From contig UEGQ01000023.1 of assembly GCA_900466005.1 (NCBI GenBank), positions 1-38,613 of the forward strand: a stretch of DNA of 38,613 bases, written 5' to 3'. Made by a program: the position numbers and the translations under genes. The stretch is from Hyphomicrobiales bacterium (GTDB lineage: Bacteria > Pseudomonadota > Alphaproteobacteria > Rhizobiales > Rhizobiaceae). The notes under the pieces were generated by a model. It was given only the letters and a program-made list of their open reading frames with translations, had not been told where the DNA came from and ran no database searches. Below are positions 8,801 to 17,898 of the stretch, piece by piece (positions within the stretch are counted from its first letter, which is position 1; each line of letters starts with the position of its first letter).

Positions 8801-9709
8801 ATGAAATCTACGTTGCGCTCCACGCCTCTGCTTATGATCCTGCCGAGCCTGCTGCTTGCAGTCCTGATTATCGGGTATCCGGTTCTCGATCTTGGATGGA
8901 CTTCGATGCAGGAGGTCAGCCGGTTCGGCAAGCTGATGGGCTTTTCCGGTTTGAAGAACTTCTCGGAAGTCTTCGCCGATCCGCTTTTCTATGCGTCGCT
9001 CGGGCGCACGGTGATCTGGACTGTCGTCGTGGTCGGCGGCACACTGGTCATATCGCTGCCGGTCGCCATCATGCTGAACGACGATTTCTATGGCCGCAGC
9101 GTGGCACGCGTCATCATCATGTTGCCCTGGGCAATCTCGCTGACCATGACTGCCGTACTTTGGCGCTGGAGCCTGAACGGCCGCGCCGGCCTGATCAATG
9201 CCACGCTGATGGACCTCCATATCATTTCGGAGCCTGTCGAATGGCTGGCCACGGCTTCACTGGCATTCACCGTCGAGATCCTGGTCGGGATCCTGGTTTC
9301 GATACCGTTTACGACGACGATCTTTCTGGGCGGGTTGTCCTCGTTGCCACAGGACTCGTACGAGGCGGCAGCCGTCGATGGAGCGAGGCCGTTGGAAATG
9401 TTTCGTCATATCACGTTGCCGCTGATGAAGCCCTTCATCAACATCGCCATCGTCCTCAATGTCATCTACGTCTTCAATTCATTGCCGATCATCTGGGTCA
9501 TGACAGAGGGCGGTCCGGCAAATGGTACCGACATCCTCGTCACTTACCTCTACAAGCTGGCCTTCCGCTTCGGGCAACTGGGCAAGGCATCGGCGATTTC
9601 GCTGATTATGTTCGGTGTGCTTTTCGTCTTCACCATCGCCTATGTCTTGCTCGTCATGCGCCAGGAATCCGACAATCTAGCCGAGGAGCAGGTCTTAAAT
9701 GACGCCTAA
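8801..9709 (+). CDS. CUT1 ABC transporter permease (MalF/UgpA type)
   Basis: A 302-residue inner-membrane protein with six predicted helices: an N-terminal helix (ILPSLLLAVLIIGYPVL), then five in the transport domain. The EAA loop reads DSYEAAAVDGARPLEMFRHITLPLMKP and would contact the ATPase. It lacks the extra domains of enterobacterial MalF, as is usual for rhizobial CUT1 systems. The next permease gene starts inside its last codons (11-bp overlap), so the two are translationally coupled. Confidence 0.92.
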   Translation: MKSTLRSTPLLMILPSLLLAVLIIGYPVLDLGWTSMQEVSRFGKLMGFSGLKNFSEVFADPLFYASLGRTVIWTVVVVGGTLVISLPVAIMLNDDFYGRSVARVIIMLPWAISLTMTAVLWRWSLNGRAGLINATLMDLHIISEPVEWLATASLAFTVEILVGILVSIPFTTTIFLGGLSSLPQDSYEAAAVDGARPLEMFRHITLPLMKPFINIAIVLNVIYVFNSLPIIWVMTEGGPANGTDILVTYLYKLAFRFGQLGKASAISLIMFGVLFVFTIAYVLLVMRQESDNLAEEQVLNDA

Positions 9710-10529
9710 GCTCAAGAAATCGATACTCTACTGGGTCCTGCTCTCTCCCCTTTGCGTCGTCATCCTCCTTCCATTCGGCATTATGTTCGTGACCGCCGTG
9801 CGACCACGCGACGAGCTGTTCGTCTATCCGCCCACTTGGACCTTCAGTGAGTTCCGCTGGGATAACTTCGTCGAGATGTGGGCGAAGACCAACTTCGGCG
9901 GCGCACTGCTCAACAGCCTTTATGTCAGCATCGCATCCACCGTTATCGCGATCCTGCTGTCTATCCCTGCGGCCTACGCACTTTCCCGCTACCGGTTCGT
10001 CGGCAAGGGGCTCTACAGGAACTTCCTGCTGATGACCCAGATGATGTCGCCCATCGTTCTCGTCCTCGGCCTGTTCCGGCTGATGGTGCACCTCAATCTG
10101 GTCAACAGCCTCAATTCTCTGGTCGTCACCTATGTTGCCTTCAACATGGCTTTCACGATCTGGATGCTGCAGAGCTACTTCAATACGATACCGCGCGACC
10201 TCGAGGAGGCTTCCTGGATAGATGGCGCAACCCATTTCACCAGCCTTGTGAAGATCTTCCTGCCTCTCGCCATTCCCGCGATGGTGGTCACGGCGATTTT
10301 CACCTTCATCAACAGCTGGAACGAATTCGTGCTGGCGCTCACGCTGATCCGCAACCAGAACGATTACACGCTGCCGGTGCAGATCTTCTCCCAGGTCGCG
10401 GGCCGATACCAGGTCGAATGGCACCATGTCATGGCGAGCACCGTGCTCGCCACAGTGCCGGTCGCCATCGTTTTCTCCTGGCTGCAACGTTATCTCATCC
10501 GCGGCATGGCGCTCGGAGCGGTCAAGTAA
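9699..10529 (+). CDS. CUT1 ABC transporter permease (MalG/UgpE type)
   Basis: A 276-residue partner permease with six predicted helices. The first (YWVLLSPLCVVILLPFGIMFVTAV) is followed by the typical MalG-type periplasmic stretch ELFVYPPTWTFSEFRWDNF. The EAA loop is DLEEASWIDGATHFTSLVKIFLP, and the segment FINSWNEFVLALTL is a MalG-class hallmark. It forms a heterodimer with the preceding permease. Forty bases separate it from the ATPase gene. Confidence 0.92.
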   Translation: MTPKLKKSILYWVLLSPLCVVILLPFGIMFVTAVRPRDELFVYPPTWTFSEFRWDNFVEMWAKTNFGGALLNSLYVSIASTVIAILLSIPAAYALSRYRFVGKGLYRNFLLMTQMMSPIVLVLGLFRLMVHLNLVNSLNSLVVTYVAFNMAFTIWMLQSYFNTIPRDLEEASWIDGATHFTSLVKIFLPLAIPAMVVTAIFTFINSWNEFVLALTLIRNQNDYTLPVQIFSQVAGRYQVEWHHVMASTVLATVPVAIVFSWLQRYLIRGMALGAVK

Positions 10530-10569
10530 GCCCTCGGAACGATCCGGAACACAAAAGGACTTCGCATTC

Positions 10570-11640
10570 ATGGCATCGGTTACAATCAAAGGCATCGAGA
10601 AGCGGTTCGGCGCTCTGCAAATCATTCACGGCGTCGATATCGAAATTAAGGACCAGGAATTCGTCGTTCTTGTCGGTCCGTCGGGTTGCGGCAAGTCGAC
10701 ACTCCTGCGCATGATCGCCGGCCTGGAGCCGATCTCGGGTGGTGAGATCTTGATAGGATCGCGCGTCATCAACGACGTTCCGCCGCGCGACCGCGACATC
10801 GCCATGGTCTTTCAGAACTACGCTCTCTATCCTCACATGACGGTTTTCGACAACATCGGCTTCAGTCTCAAGCTGAGGAAGAAGCCGAAGGAAGAGATAT
10901 CGACCAAGATCCATGAGGCAGCCGAGATCCTCAATCTCGAGCCCTATCTGGAGCGTTCTCCCCGGCAGTTGTCGGGCGGCCAGCGTCAGCGTGTCGCCAT
11001 GGGCCGGGCGCTGGTCCGGGATGCCCAGGTCTTCCTGTTCGACGAACCCCTGTCCAACCTCGACGCAAAGCTCCGCGTGGTCATGCGCACCGAGATCAAG
11101 GCTCTCCACCAAAGGCTCAAGACCACGTCCGTCTATGTAACCCATGACCAGATCGAGGCCATGACCATGGCGGATCGTATCGTGGTGATGAACAAGGGCC
11201 GGGTGGAACAGGTCGGCACGCCGATGGAGCTCTACGACTACCCAACCAACCTCTTTGTCGCGGATTTCATCGGATCTCCATCTATGAATTTCATCGAGGG
11301 CGTTGTGGCCGCCGATGACAACGGACCTTCCGTGGTGGCCTCAGACGGAACAAGGATGGCGATTTCGCGGCAAGCCGGCGTAAGCCCGGGCCGGAAGGTC
11401 ATCTACGGCGCAAGACCGGAACATCTGGATCTGTCTTCCGGGCGCGAGGGGTTCGACGCGGTTATCGAAGTTGTCGAGCCGACCGGTCCAAACGTTCAGA
11501 TCTTTGCCAACGTCGACGGCAAGCGAATATGCGCACTGACGAACGCGCGGCGGACCTTCACGCCGGGACAGGTGATCAGGTTGCATTGCCCGCAGGAATC
11601 CGTCCATCTGTTTGATGCGTCGACCGGCGTGCGAATCTGA
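10570..11640 (+). CDS. CUT1 ABC transporter ATPase (MalK/UgpC type)
   Basis: A 356-residue ATPase that energises the transporter. Walker A GPSGCGKST at residues 36-44, Q-loop in MVFQNYALYPH, signature LSGGQRQR, Walker B VFLFDEP and the H-loop in VTHDQIEAM are all intact. A C-terminal beta-rich regulatory domain (MOP/TOBE type, about residues 235-356) is present. The ATG at 10570 is chosen over an upstream in-frame ATG because the conserved N-terminus ASVTIKGIEKRFG starts here, with AAAGGA upstream. Last gene of the plus-strand operon; the next gene converges on it. Confidence 0.94.
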   Translation: MASVTIKGIEKRFGALQIIHGVDIEIKDQEFVVLVGPSGCGKSTLLRMIAGLEPISGGEILIGSRVINDVPPRDRDIAMVFQNYALYPHMTVFDNIGFSLKLRKKPKEEISTKIHEAAEILNLEPYLERSPRQLSGGQRQRVAMGRALVRDAQVFLFDEPLSNLDAKLRVVMRTEIKALHQRLKTTSVYVTHDQIEAMTMADRIVVMNKGRVEQVGTPMELYDYPTNLFVADFIGSPSMNFIEGVVAADDNGPSVVASDGTRMAISRQAGVSPGRKVIYGARPEHLDLSSGREGFDAVIEVVEPTGPNVQIFANVDGKRICALTNARRTFTPGQVIRLHCPQESVHLFDASTGVRI

Positions 11641-11685
11641 GCGGGCTAGGTGCTCCTGGGCATCGGTTTTACGGTAAGCGGTTCT

Positions 11686-11732
11686 CGATAGAGGGCCTCT
11701 TCGGCCACCACGGCCGAAGAGGCCCTCTATCG
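11686..11732. terminator. Perfect 21-bp inverted repeat between convergent genes
   Basis: Arms 11686-11706 and 11712-11732 are exact reverse complements around the loop ACCAC. The element sits in the 177-bp gap between the ends of the transporter operon and the convergent aldolase-like gene, where a bidirectional terminator is expected. No T-tract follows on either strand, so it may act as a 3' stabilising hairpin or need another factor. Confidence 0.7.
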
Positions 11733-11817
11733 TCGAAGACAAAGAAAACTTGGCGCACCCGCCCGTTCGGAAACTACGCGCCGCTCTCCACTGACCAGAA
11801 CTGCGAACGACCGCACC

Positions 11818-12957
11818 CTACCAGCCGTTGATACGCGGCCAAGAGACTATCTGCTGGTCGTTGTCACCGGCAACAACGTTGTAGTGATCATACATCGCTG
11901 CGGTCATGCAGGCATGATTGGGCAGCACCCGTACCTTCGAGCCGATCGGCAACAGATGGTAGGGGAAGGGACCCTCGCTCACCAGAAGTCCGTGTTCCTG
12001 GTAGACGTGACCCACAGTAACACCCGGAATGCGCTCCCGACAGAACATGTCCATAACCATGCCGAAGCCGATATCCTCCGCAAGACCGGGTGCTGCGGTG
12101 CTGCGGTCCTTGGATAGAGCCAGTGCTCCCGCATCAATTAGGGCAGTATTGAACTGGGGCCGGTGGCCGGTCACCGTCGCGAGCACCGACAGGGCGATAT
12201 CACGCTGCCCGCAGGAGTGGATTTCCGACTGCATGACATCGCCGAACATGTAGACGCCACAGCGCACTTCGGTCAGCCCATCGAAGTTTACGCCATGAGT
12301 GGCAGTCGGCGTGGAGCCGACGCTGACAACCGGGACCGGAAGACCGATCGCTCGCAGGCGCGTGGCGGCGGTCACCGCCACCATCCGCTCTTCTTCCGCG
12401 ACCCTGCGGATATCCTCGATGGTCCGGGACTGGTAGGAATGGCCGGCATGCGTGAGCACGCCTTCGAGACGGGTCCCTGGAAGTTCTGCGAGCGCGCGTC
12501 CAATTTCGAGCAATTCAGGCGACTCGGCGAAGACGCCGGCGCGCTTCTCTCCTGAATCCAGTTCGATGAGGACATCGAGCACGATACCGAGGTTGACGGC
12601 TTGCCGGCTGATTTCCCGGGCAAAAGCCACCTGGTCGAGTATCACACCGATCTTGATCCCACGTTTGACGAGAGCGGCGATCCGGGGCAGCTTGTCGGGA
12701 AGGACGGTGACACCATAGGTGATATCCGTTATGCCGTTGTCGGCAAGGTATTCCGCCTCCTTGAGCGTCGATACCATGACGCCACCGAAGTTCCCGGCAA
12801 TCGCCATGCGCGCGACGTCGATGGATTTTGCCGTTTTCATGTGGGGGCGGAAACGGACGCCACGATCCTCGAGTCTCGAGGTCATGCGTCGCGTGTTGGC
12901 CTCCAATACCTTCCTGTCCAGAATAAGGCTCGGCGTGTCGAGATTCTTCAATCCCAT
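11818..12957 (-). CDS. D-threonine aldolase / hydroxyaspartate aldolase-like PLP enzyme
   Basis: A 379-residue fold-type III (alanine racemase-like) PLP enzyme of the D-threonine aldolase/D-serine dehydratase family. The N-terminus LDTPSLILD and RPHMKTAK (probable PLP lysine Lys41) are family marks. The C-terminal HAC (His348, Cys350) matches the metal-binding His-x-Cys of D-threonine aldolases and DSD1-type enzymes. Such enzymes cleave or form D-beta-hydroxy amino acids, e.g. D-threonine or beta-hydroxyaspartate to glycine plus aldehyde or glyoxylate. ATG 12957 follows GGGAGGGA; an in-frame ATG at 12981 is less likely. It is 32 bp after the M81 peptidase gene, probably cotranscribed. Substrate within the family is uncertain. 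Confidence 0.87.
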   Translation of the reverse strand: MGLKNLDTPSLILDRKVLEANTRRMTSRLEDRGVRFRPHMKTAKSIDVARMAIAGNFGGVMVSTLKEAEYLADNGITDITYGVTVLPDKLPRIAALVKRGIKIGVILDQVAFAREISRQAVNLGIVLDVLIELDSGEKRAGVFAESPELLEIGRALAELPGTRLEGVLTHAGHSYQSRTIEDIRRVAEEERMVAVTAATRLRAIGLPVPVVSVGSTPTATHGVNFDGLTEVRCGVYMFGDVMQSEIHSCGQRDIALSVLATVTGHRPQFNTALIDAGALALSKDRSTAAPGLAEDIGFGMVMDMFCRERIPGVTVGHVYQEHGLLVSEGPFPYHLLPIGSKVRVLPNHACMTAAMYDHYNVVAGDNDQQIVSWPRINGW

Positions 12958-12989
12958 GATTCCCTCCCGGAATGTAGGCAAGTTCGGCT

Positions 12990-14510
12990 TCAGCCGCGCG
13001 GCCAGGTAACGTCGCGATCGACAGGAAAGATCGGGCGGGGCAAGAACTTGAATTCGAAACGCGAGAGGATCGGCGACGAGAGACCGGGCGCATCCACTTC
13101 CAGGACCTGATCCGGACCGAAGAACTCATCGAAACCAGCACGGAAATGGCCGCGGGACTTGACGACGACTGATCGTGCCTTGGCGATATCGATCCCCATC
13201 ATCTCCAAGAAGACTGGATCAGCACATTGTGTGCGGATGGAAACGACAACGACCTGAACGCCTTCCACATCAAGGAGAACCGTCGTGCCGAGATTGAGTC
13301 TGCGGTTGGCATAAAAGCCGCGGCGGCCTACGCAGTCGCCGTCCCGGATGCGCAGTATCGTGGCATTTGCTTCGAACCGGCGCGAGAAGCGATCCGGCTC
13401 GACCCGGTTGAAAACAGCTCGGAACGTTTCGCCCTCACCGAGTTGCATCGCTTCCTGAGCCAGCAGGGGATCGTTGAAGATACCGAGGACGCTGCCCTTG
13501 GCGTGCGCATTCACAAGCGCCTCGAGGATCCATGTCGTGTTACCGTTTGCGCCGCCGCCGGGATTGTCCGCGACATCGGCAAGAATGACGGCCGGAAGAT
13601 CCGGATTTTCCCCCGCAGCCACCGCTTTCGCAACGGCATCATCGAGCGAGATCAGATGCGGATCGTAGCGACGGTAGTCCTTCCAGGCCGTTTCGGCGAT
13701 ATCACGGGCGACCGCTTCGGCACGGGCGCGATCGCTCCGGGCTGTCACGATGATGCACAAGCCGTTTTTTGGCGTATCGGCATAGGCAAAACCGCCGAGA
13801 ATTGAGACATTCATGATCTCACCACCCGACTTGGCTTGCCCATATTTCATCAGGTCCGCATAAGGACCCTTCTCCGTAAGAAGGGTCACGGTCGGCGGAC
13901 AGACAGGCAGACGGATGATGCTCGCGACGGGACGCAATCCATCAAGCATTTCGATCAACGCCGCGGCGGCCTCGCGGCCGCGCGCTACCATATCGACGTG
14001 GGGATTCGTTTGGTAGGCAATCACGAGGTTGACCGCGGCAACCATACGGTCCGAGACATTTCCGTGAAGGTCGAGGGTCGCGACGACGGGCGTATCCTTA
14101 CCGACGACGGAACGCACCATCTCGAAGATCTCGGCATCGGGATCACGGTTCTCGGTGGTGATCATGGCACCGTGGTTGCAGATATACACGCCGTCGAGCG
14201 GCATTGCCGCTTCCAGCCGGTTCTTCATGTCCGCGAGTGTCTGTACGAAAAACTCGTGATCTATCGGGCCGCCAGCTTCCACCAACCCGATGAGAATTGG
14301 GACCGCCTCCCATTCAGTCGACACGTCCATCGTGGCGCAGAAGCTGTGTATTTCAGCGGGAATTCTTGATTCGTCCTGGCGAAGTTCCTCGGCCATTTCG
14401 ATGCCTGCCAGGTAAAGCCGGCTAAGAAAATCATCGCGGCCGGTTACCGGCGCGAAGCTGTTGCTCTCAAGCATGAGCCCCAGGATGGCAATTCTTTTTT
14501 TCTGGAACAT
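12990..14510 (-). CDS. M81 family metallopeptidase (MlrC-like)
   Basis: A 506-residue protein of the MlrC/M81 family, named after the zinc enzyme that cleaves linear peptides from microcystin. The N-terminal half holds family motifs GLMLESNSFAP, ICNHGAM and VVATLDLHGNVSD, with Asp and His residues suited to metal binding, then AYQTNPHVDM. The C-terminal half (DUF1485 C-terminal type) contains DVADNPGGGANGNTTWILEAL. ATG 14510 has AAGGAAGAG upstream and is preferred over ATG 14531, which itself overlaps that site. Many M81 proteins occur beside amidohydrolases and ABC transporters and probably hydrolyse unusual amides rather than toxins. Here a role with the D-aminoacylase and aldolase-like gene is plausible. 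Confidence 0.88.
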   Translation of the reverse strand: MFQKKRIAILGLMLESNSFAPVTGRDDFLSRLYLAGIEMAEELRQDESRIPAEIHSFCATMDVSTEWEAVPILIGLVEAGGPIDHEFFVQTLADMKNRLEAAMPLDGVYICNHGAMITTENRDPDAEIFEMVRSVVGKDTPVVATLDLHGNVSDRMVAAVNLVIAYQTNPHVDMVARGREAAAALIEMLDGLRPVASIIRLPVCPPTVTLLTEKGPYADLMKYGQAKSGGEIMNVSILGGFAYADTPKNGLCIIVTARSDRARAEAVARDIAETAWKDYRRYDPHLISLDDAVAKAVAAGENPDLPAVILADVADNPGGGANGNTTWILEALVNAHAKGSVLGIFNDPLLAQEAMQLGEGETFRAVFNRVEPDRFSRRFEANATILRIRDGDCVGRRGFYANRRLNLGTTVLLDVEGVQVVVVSIRTQCADPVFLEMMGIDIAKARSVVVKSRGHFRAGFDEFFGPDQVLEVDAPGLSSPILSRFEFKFLPRPIFPVDRDVTWPRG

Positions 14511-14603
14511 GGGACGATCTCTTCCTTGCATCTTCCCGAAGGATAGACCGCTGGATCGGCCCCCTCCAATGCAAGCTTCGCCTCATTCAATGCATGGCCG
14601 GTA

Positions 14604-15542
14604 TCAGGCATCCTCCTCAGACTGCAAAACCTGCAGCGGCTCGACTTCGCCGTCCAGCATGGACCATAGCTGTTCGGCCATGGCCGGGAGCGGGTCGCGA
14701 GAGCGGTAGATCCTGATCTCCACAGGAATGAACCATTTCTCATCTCCGGCCAGCACGAGGCTCCCGGATGCGAGTTCCTCGGAAATGCTGCTCTCTGGCA
14801 GCCAGGCCATGCCCTTGCCCTCCCTGCTCAGCGTCTTCAGCACCGCTGCGAGCTGGCTGACGAAGACCCTGCTAAGATACACCGGCTCCTCCACATGATT
14901 GATCATGTGATCGACGGCCCGGCCGATCGCCGAGGCTTCAGTATAGGCCAAATAGTGGACCGGCTCTTCGGGGGTGCCGGGAAGGCGGTCAAGCGGCGCG
15001 CCCGACGAATCCGGCAGCGTGACCGGCAATAGCCGGTCGGTACCGACGAGTTTCGAGGTGAAATGCATCGGCGGAAGGTTCATCTCGACCTGCGGATGCG
15101 CATGACTGATGGCAAAATGGCATTCACCCTTGATCAACGACTGGATACAGTCGGTGAACTGATATGAATCCAGCCGGATGTTGAATGCGTGTGTGCCGGA
15201 TTCGATCGAACGAATCCATGCGGGGAAGAACGTCAGCGAAAGACTGTGAGTCGCGGCAAATCGGATGAGATTGGCGGACGTTTCGCTGACTCTGCGTGCG
15301 TCTTCCCGCCCCTGGAGGAGCCTTCTCAGCACTTCTTCGGCCACAGGCCGGAAGCGCTCGCCCGAAGGTGTAAGGCTAATCGGCTGGGTCGTGCGGTCGA
15401 ATAGCTTGGCGCCAACCCAGTCCTCCAAGCTCTTGATCCTGCGGCTGAATGCGGGCTGAGTTGTATAACGGGCCTCAGCCGATCGGGAGAAGTTTCTTGT
15501 GTCCACAAGACTGAGAAAGTCCTCCAGCCAGCGGCTTTCCAT
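14604..15542 (-). CDS. LysR-family transcriptional regulator
   Basis: A 312-residue LysR-type regulator. Residues 1-60 hold the winged HTH (RWLEDFLSLVDTRNFSRSAEARYTTQPAFSRRIKSLE is read across several segments, with the recognition helix around TQPAFSRR). The rest is the substrate-binding-like effector domain. The start at 15542 follows GGAG by six bases; another ATG four codons earlier is possible. It is transcribed in the same direction as the aldehyde dehydrogenase upstream and the M81 peptidase downstream, not divergently as many LysR genes are. It probably controls the 11.8-17.1 kb group. Effector unknown. Confidence 0.88.
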   Translation of the reverse strand: MESRWLEDFLSLVDTRNFSRSAEARYTTQPAFSRRIKSLEDWVGAKLFDRTTQPISLTPSGERFRPVAEEVLRRLLQGREDARRVSETSANLIRFAATHSLSLTFFPAWIRSIESGTHAFNIRLDSYQFTDCIQSLIKGECHFAISHAHPQVEMNLPPMHFTSKLVGTDRLLPVTLPDSSGAPLDRLPGTPEEPVHYLAYTEASAIGRAVDHMINHVEEPVYLSRVFVSQLAAVLKTLSREGKGMAWLPESSISEELASGSLVLAGDEKWFIPVEIRIYRSRDPLPAMAEQLWSMLDGEVEPLQVLQSEEDA

Positions 15543-15682
15543 GTCGTACTCCATTGTCGTGGCTGCCGTTTTTTAGTGCCACTATCGTCATAACTGGACG
15601 GCTGTCCAGCAAGAGTTCCGGCTGCGGGGCAAGGCCGCACCGGCGCACGGCAAGCAACGCCCTGACTGGGCGCACGCTATGG

Positions 15683-17125
15683 CTACAGCCTGATACCGAC
15701 ATTCTTGGTCTGCACATAACCGAGAAGGGCTTCCTGCCCCTTTTCCCGCCCATAGCCGGACCGGCGAGCGCCGCCGAAAGGCGTCTCCACCCCACCGACC
15801 CACCAGTCATTGACGTAGACCTGACCGGCCACCAAGCGGTCGGCCGTCCAGAGCGTGAGCTTAAGGTCGCGGGTGAAAATGCCGGCTGCGAGGCCGTAGT
15901 CAGTGCCGTTGGCAATGGCGACGGCTTCCTCCGGCGTATCAAAAGGGATGACGACAAGGACGGGACCAAAGAACTCTTCCTGTGCGATTCGCATGTCCGG
16001 ACTGACATTGGTGAAAATCGTCGGCGGTAGAAAATAGCCCTCCCTGTCCAACCGCTTTCCACCCATCTCCAGGGTGGCGCCCTCGGCGACACCGGCATCG
16101 CACAAGGCCTCGATGCGTGACAACTGCCGCTCGGAAATAACCGGTCCCATGTCACAGCCATCAACGCCTGGCCCAACGGTCCGGCGGGCAGCCTCGGCCT
16201 TGATCTTCTCAACCAGCGCGCCGGCGATTGACCGGTGCACGACCAAGCGAGAGGCAGCCGAACAGATCTGGCCAGAGTGATGCAGAATCCCGCGGGTGAT
16301 ATTACGCGCCGCATTGTCGAGATCGGCATCTGCATACACGATGGCTGCAGATTTGCCGCCAAGCTCCATCACACAGGGGATGACCCGTTCCGCCGCAGCA
16401 CGCAAGACGCTCTTGCCCGTTTCCACGGAGCCGGTGAAAACGATATGGTCGATGTCCTTGTGACCCACGAGGGCGGCACCGGCCTCCCGACCGTAGCCGC
16501 AGACAATATTGACAGCACCCTTGGGAACAGAGGCGCGTTCACAGGCTTCGGCCAGCAAAAAGAGACTGAGCGGAGAATCCTCGGGCGACTTCAGGACGAC
16601 CGTGTTCCCGGTGATCAACGCACAGGCGATCGAGCGCGCGCCTACGGGCAAAGGACCATTCCACGGCACGATCTGGGCGGACACCCCATAAGGCATATGG
16701 ACCGTATAGTCGACGATGCCGTCGCCGAGCGGAATTTGGCGACCCTCGAGCTTGTCGGCCATGCCACCATAATAGCGGAGGTAGCGCTGGGTTAGCTTGA
16801 CTTCATTGTAGCCGCCGGCCCGCGTCTTGCCATTATCCTGGATTTCCACCTCGGCGATCTCGTCCGCCAGCAAATCGAGCTGCTCGGCTATTGCGAACAT
16901 GAGCTCCCCGCGCGAGGCGGGCGTCATCAACTGGAGCCGTCGGCTTTCAAAGCAGCGCCGGGCCGCAGTTACGGCCATATCGATCTCTGCGGCACCCCCG
17001 CACGCAACTTCCGCAATAGTCCTACCCGTTGCCGGATCGGTAACCGGGATAGTCCTTCCATCGCTGCTGTCGACCCAAGCACCATCGATGAAGTTTCGCC
17101 AATAAGATCGAATTTGCGCTGCCAT
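15683..17125 (-). CDS. NAD(P)+-dependent aldehyde dehydrogenase
   Basis: A 480-residue aldehyde dehydrogenase that oxidises an aldehyde to its acid. The catalytic set is complete: Asn156 (PWNG), Lys179, Glu254 in ELGGKS and nucleophile Cys288 in GQICSAASR. The EEFFGPV motif and the C-terminal PFGG(A)RRSGYGREKG segment are present. Length fits single-domain class ALDHs such as glycolaldehyde, succinate-semialdehyde or betaine-aldehyde dehydrogenases. It precedes the LysR gene with a 140-bp gap. Given the aldolase-like enzyme downstream, it may remove the aldehyde product, but this is inference. Confidence 0.93.
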   Translation of the reverse strand: MAAQIRSYWRNFIDGAWVDSSDGRTIPVTDPATGRTIAEVACGGAAEIDMAVTAARRCFESRRLQLMTPASRGELMFAIAEQLDLLADEIAEVEIQDNGKTRAGGYNEVKLTQRYLRYYGGMADKLEGRQIPLGDGIVDYTVHMPYGVSAQIVPWNGPLPVGARSIACALITGNTVVLKSPEDSPLSLFLLAEACERASVPKGAVNIVCGYGREAGAALVGHKDIDHIVFTGSVETGKSVLRAAAERVIPCVMELGGKSAAIVYADADLDNAARNITRGILHHSGQICSAASRLVVHRSIAGALVEKIKAEAARRTVGPGVDGCDMGPVISERQLSRIEALCDAGVAEGATLEMGGKRLDREGYFLPPTIFTNVSPDMRIAQEEFFGPVLVVIPFDTPEEAVAIANGTDYGLAAGIFTRDLKLTLWTADRLVAGQVYVNDWWVGGVETPFGGARRSGYGREKGQEALLGYVQTKNVGIRL

Positions 17126-17898
17126 CGTTTTCTCGCGGTTTCTCCTCGTAGTTAGCGTAGACCTCCGCCCCTTCTCACGCCAATGTCATTTCGCGATGCA
17201 ACGATGAGTTTGAGGAATAGTGGAACGTCGTAACGACCACGACTGAAAAACTCTCACGCGGCTCGCTCCCCGGAATCGGCCCCGGTTAGATCTTGTGGCA
17301 GCTCAAATTGCGGGGAATGAGCGCGCCGAAGCGGGCATTGGAGCGGCTGATGATTGATGAGCCGGCCAATTGGTCCGATTCCTATTTAGGCGGCCCAACC
17401 GAGCAACCGCTGCAGCGTCATTTCAGCCACACGCATCGCATTCGACTCTACCGTATGCTCATGCCGAGAATGCCATGACGATCTAAGGGCACGACAAGGC
17501 GACGAGCCATTTCCGCCCCCTGCGAGCCAGTACTGTCCCGCCGATCTGCTTGACATCCTACCCTGCCTTTTCGACTTAGTCGGCATGGTTCAAAACGAGG
17601 ACTGTCCTGCCGGGCAAGCTGCGGCACAATGGCCATCTGGCAGGTCATCCCAAAAGCCGCGCGGCGGGATATCCACGGCCTCCAACTCGCCGGAATACTG
17701 ACATATGTCGGTTCAGGCCCGAAGGATAGATACCGCTCTGTCCGTTGAGGTGTTCGCGGTCAGTGTCCAGAGATGGGAAGGCCTTGATGGGATACGACCC
17801 CCCAAGGCATGTCACTTGTTATTTGTCTTTAGGCAGCAATTTCAAATTGTTAGATATGAAGTTGGGTGGGCTCAACCGAAATTATCGATGAGATTCTC
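17126..17898. other. Long gap without a recognisable gene
   Basis: The first 100 bases should contain the promoter of the aldehyde dehydrogenase. The rest has only short overlapping open frames on both strands, none with a known motif. Near the right end is a degenerate tRNA T-arm-like repeat (annotated separately). The stretch looks like decayed insertion DNA. Confidence 0.5.
17780..17800 (-). repeat. T-arm-like boundary repeat, copy 1 (degenerate)
   Basis: Plus-strand GGCCTTGATGGGATACGACC resembles the five better copies in the window (consensus CCTTGAnnGGnnTCGAAC). It is the weakest copy. It lies 99 bases from the end of the acetyltransferase toxin gene. Confidence 0.3.

Noticed and set aside
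17293..17648. Small frames on both strands in the gap after the aldehyde dehydrogenase
   Set aside because: They overlap each other, lack initiation signals and match nothing I recognise.
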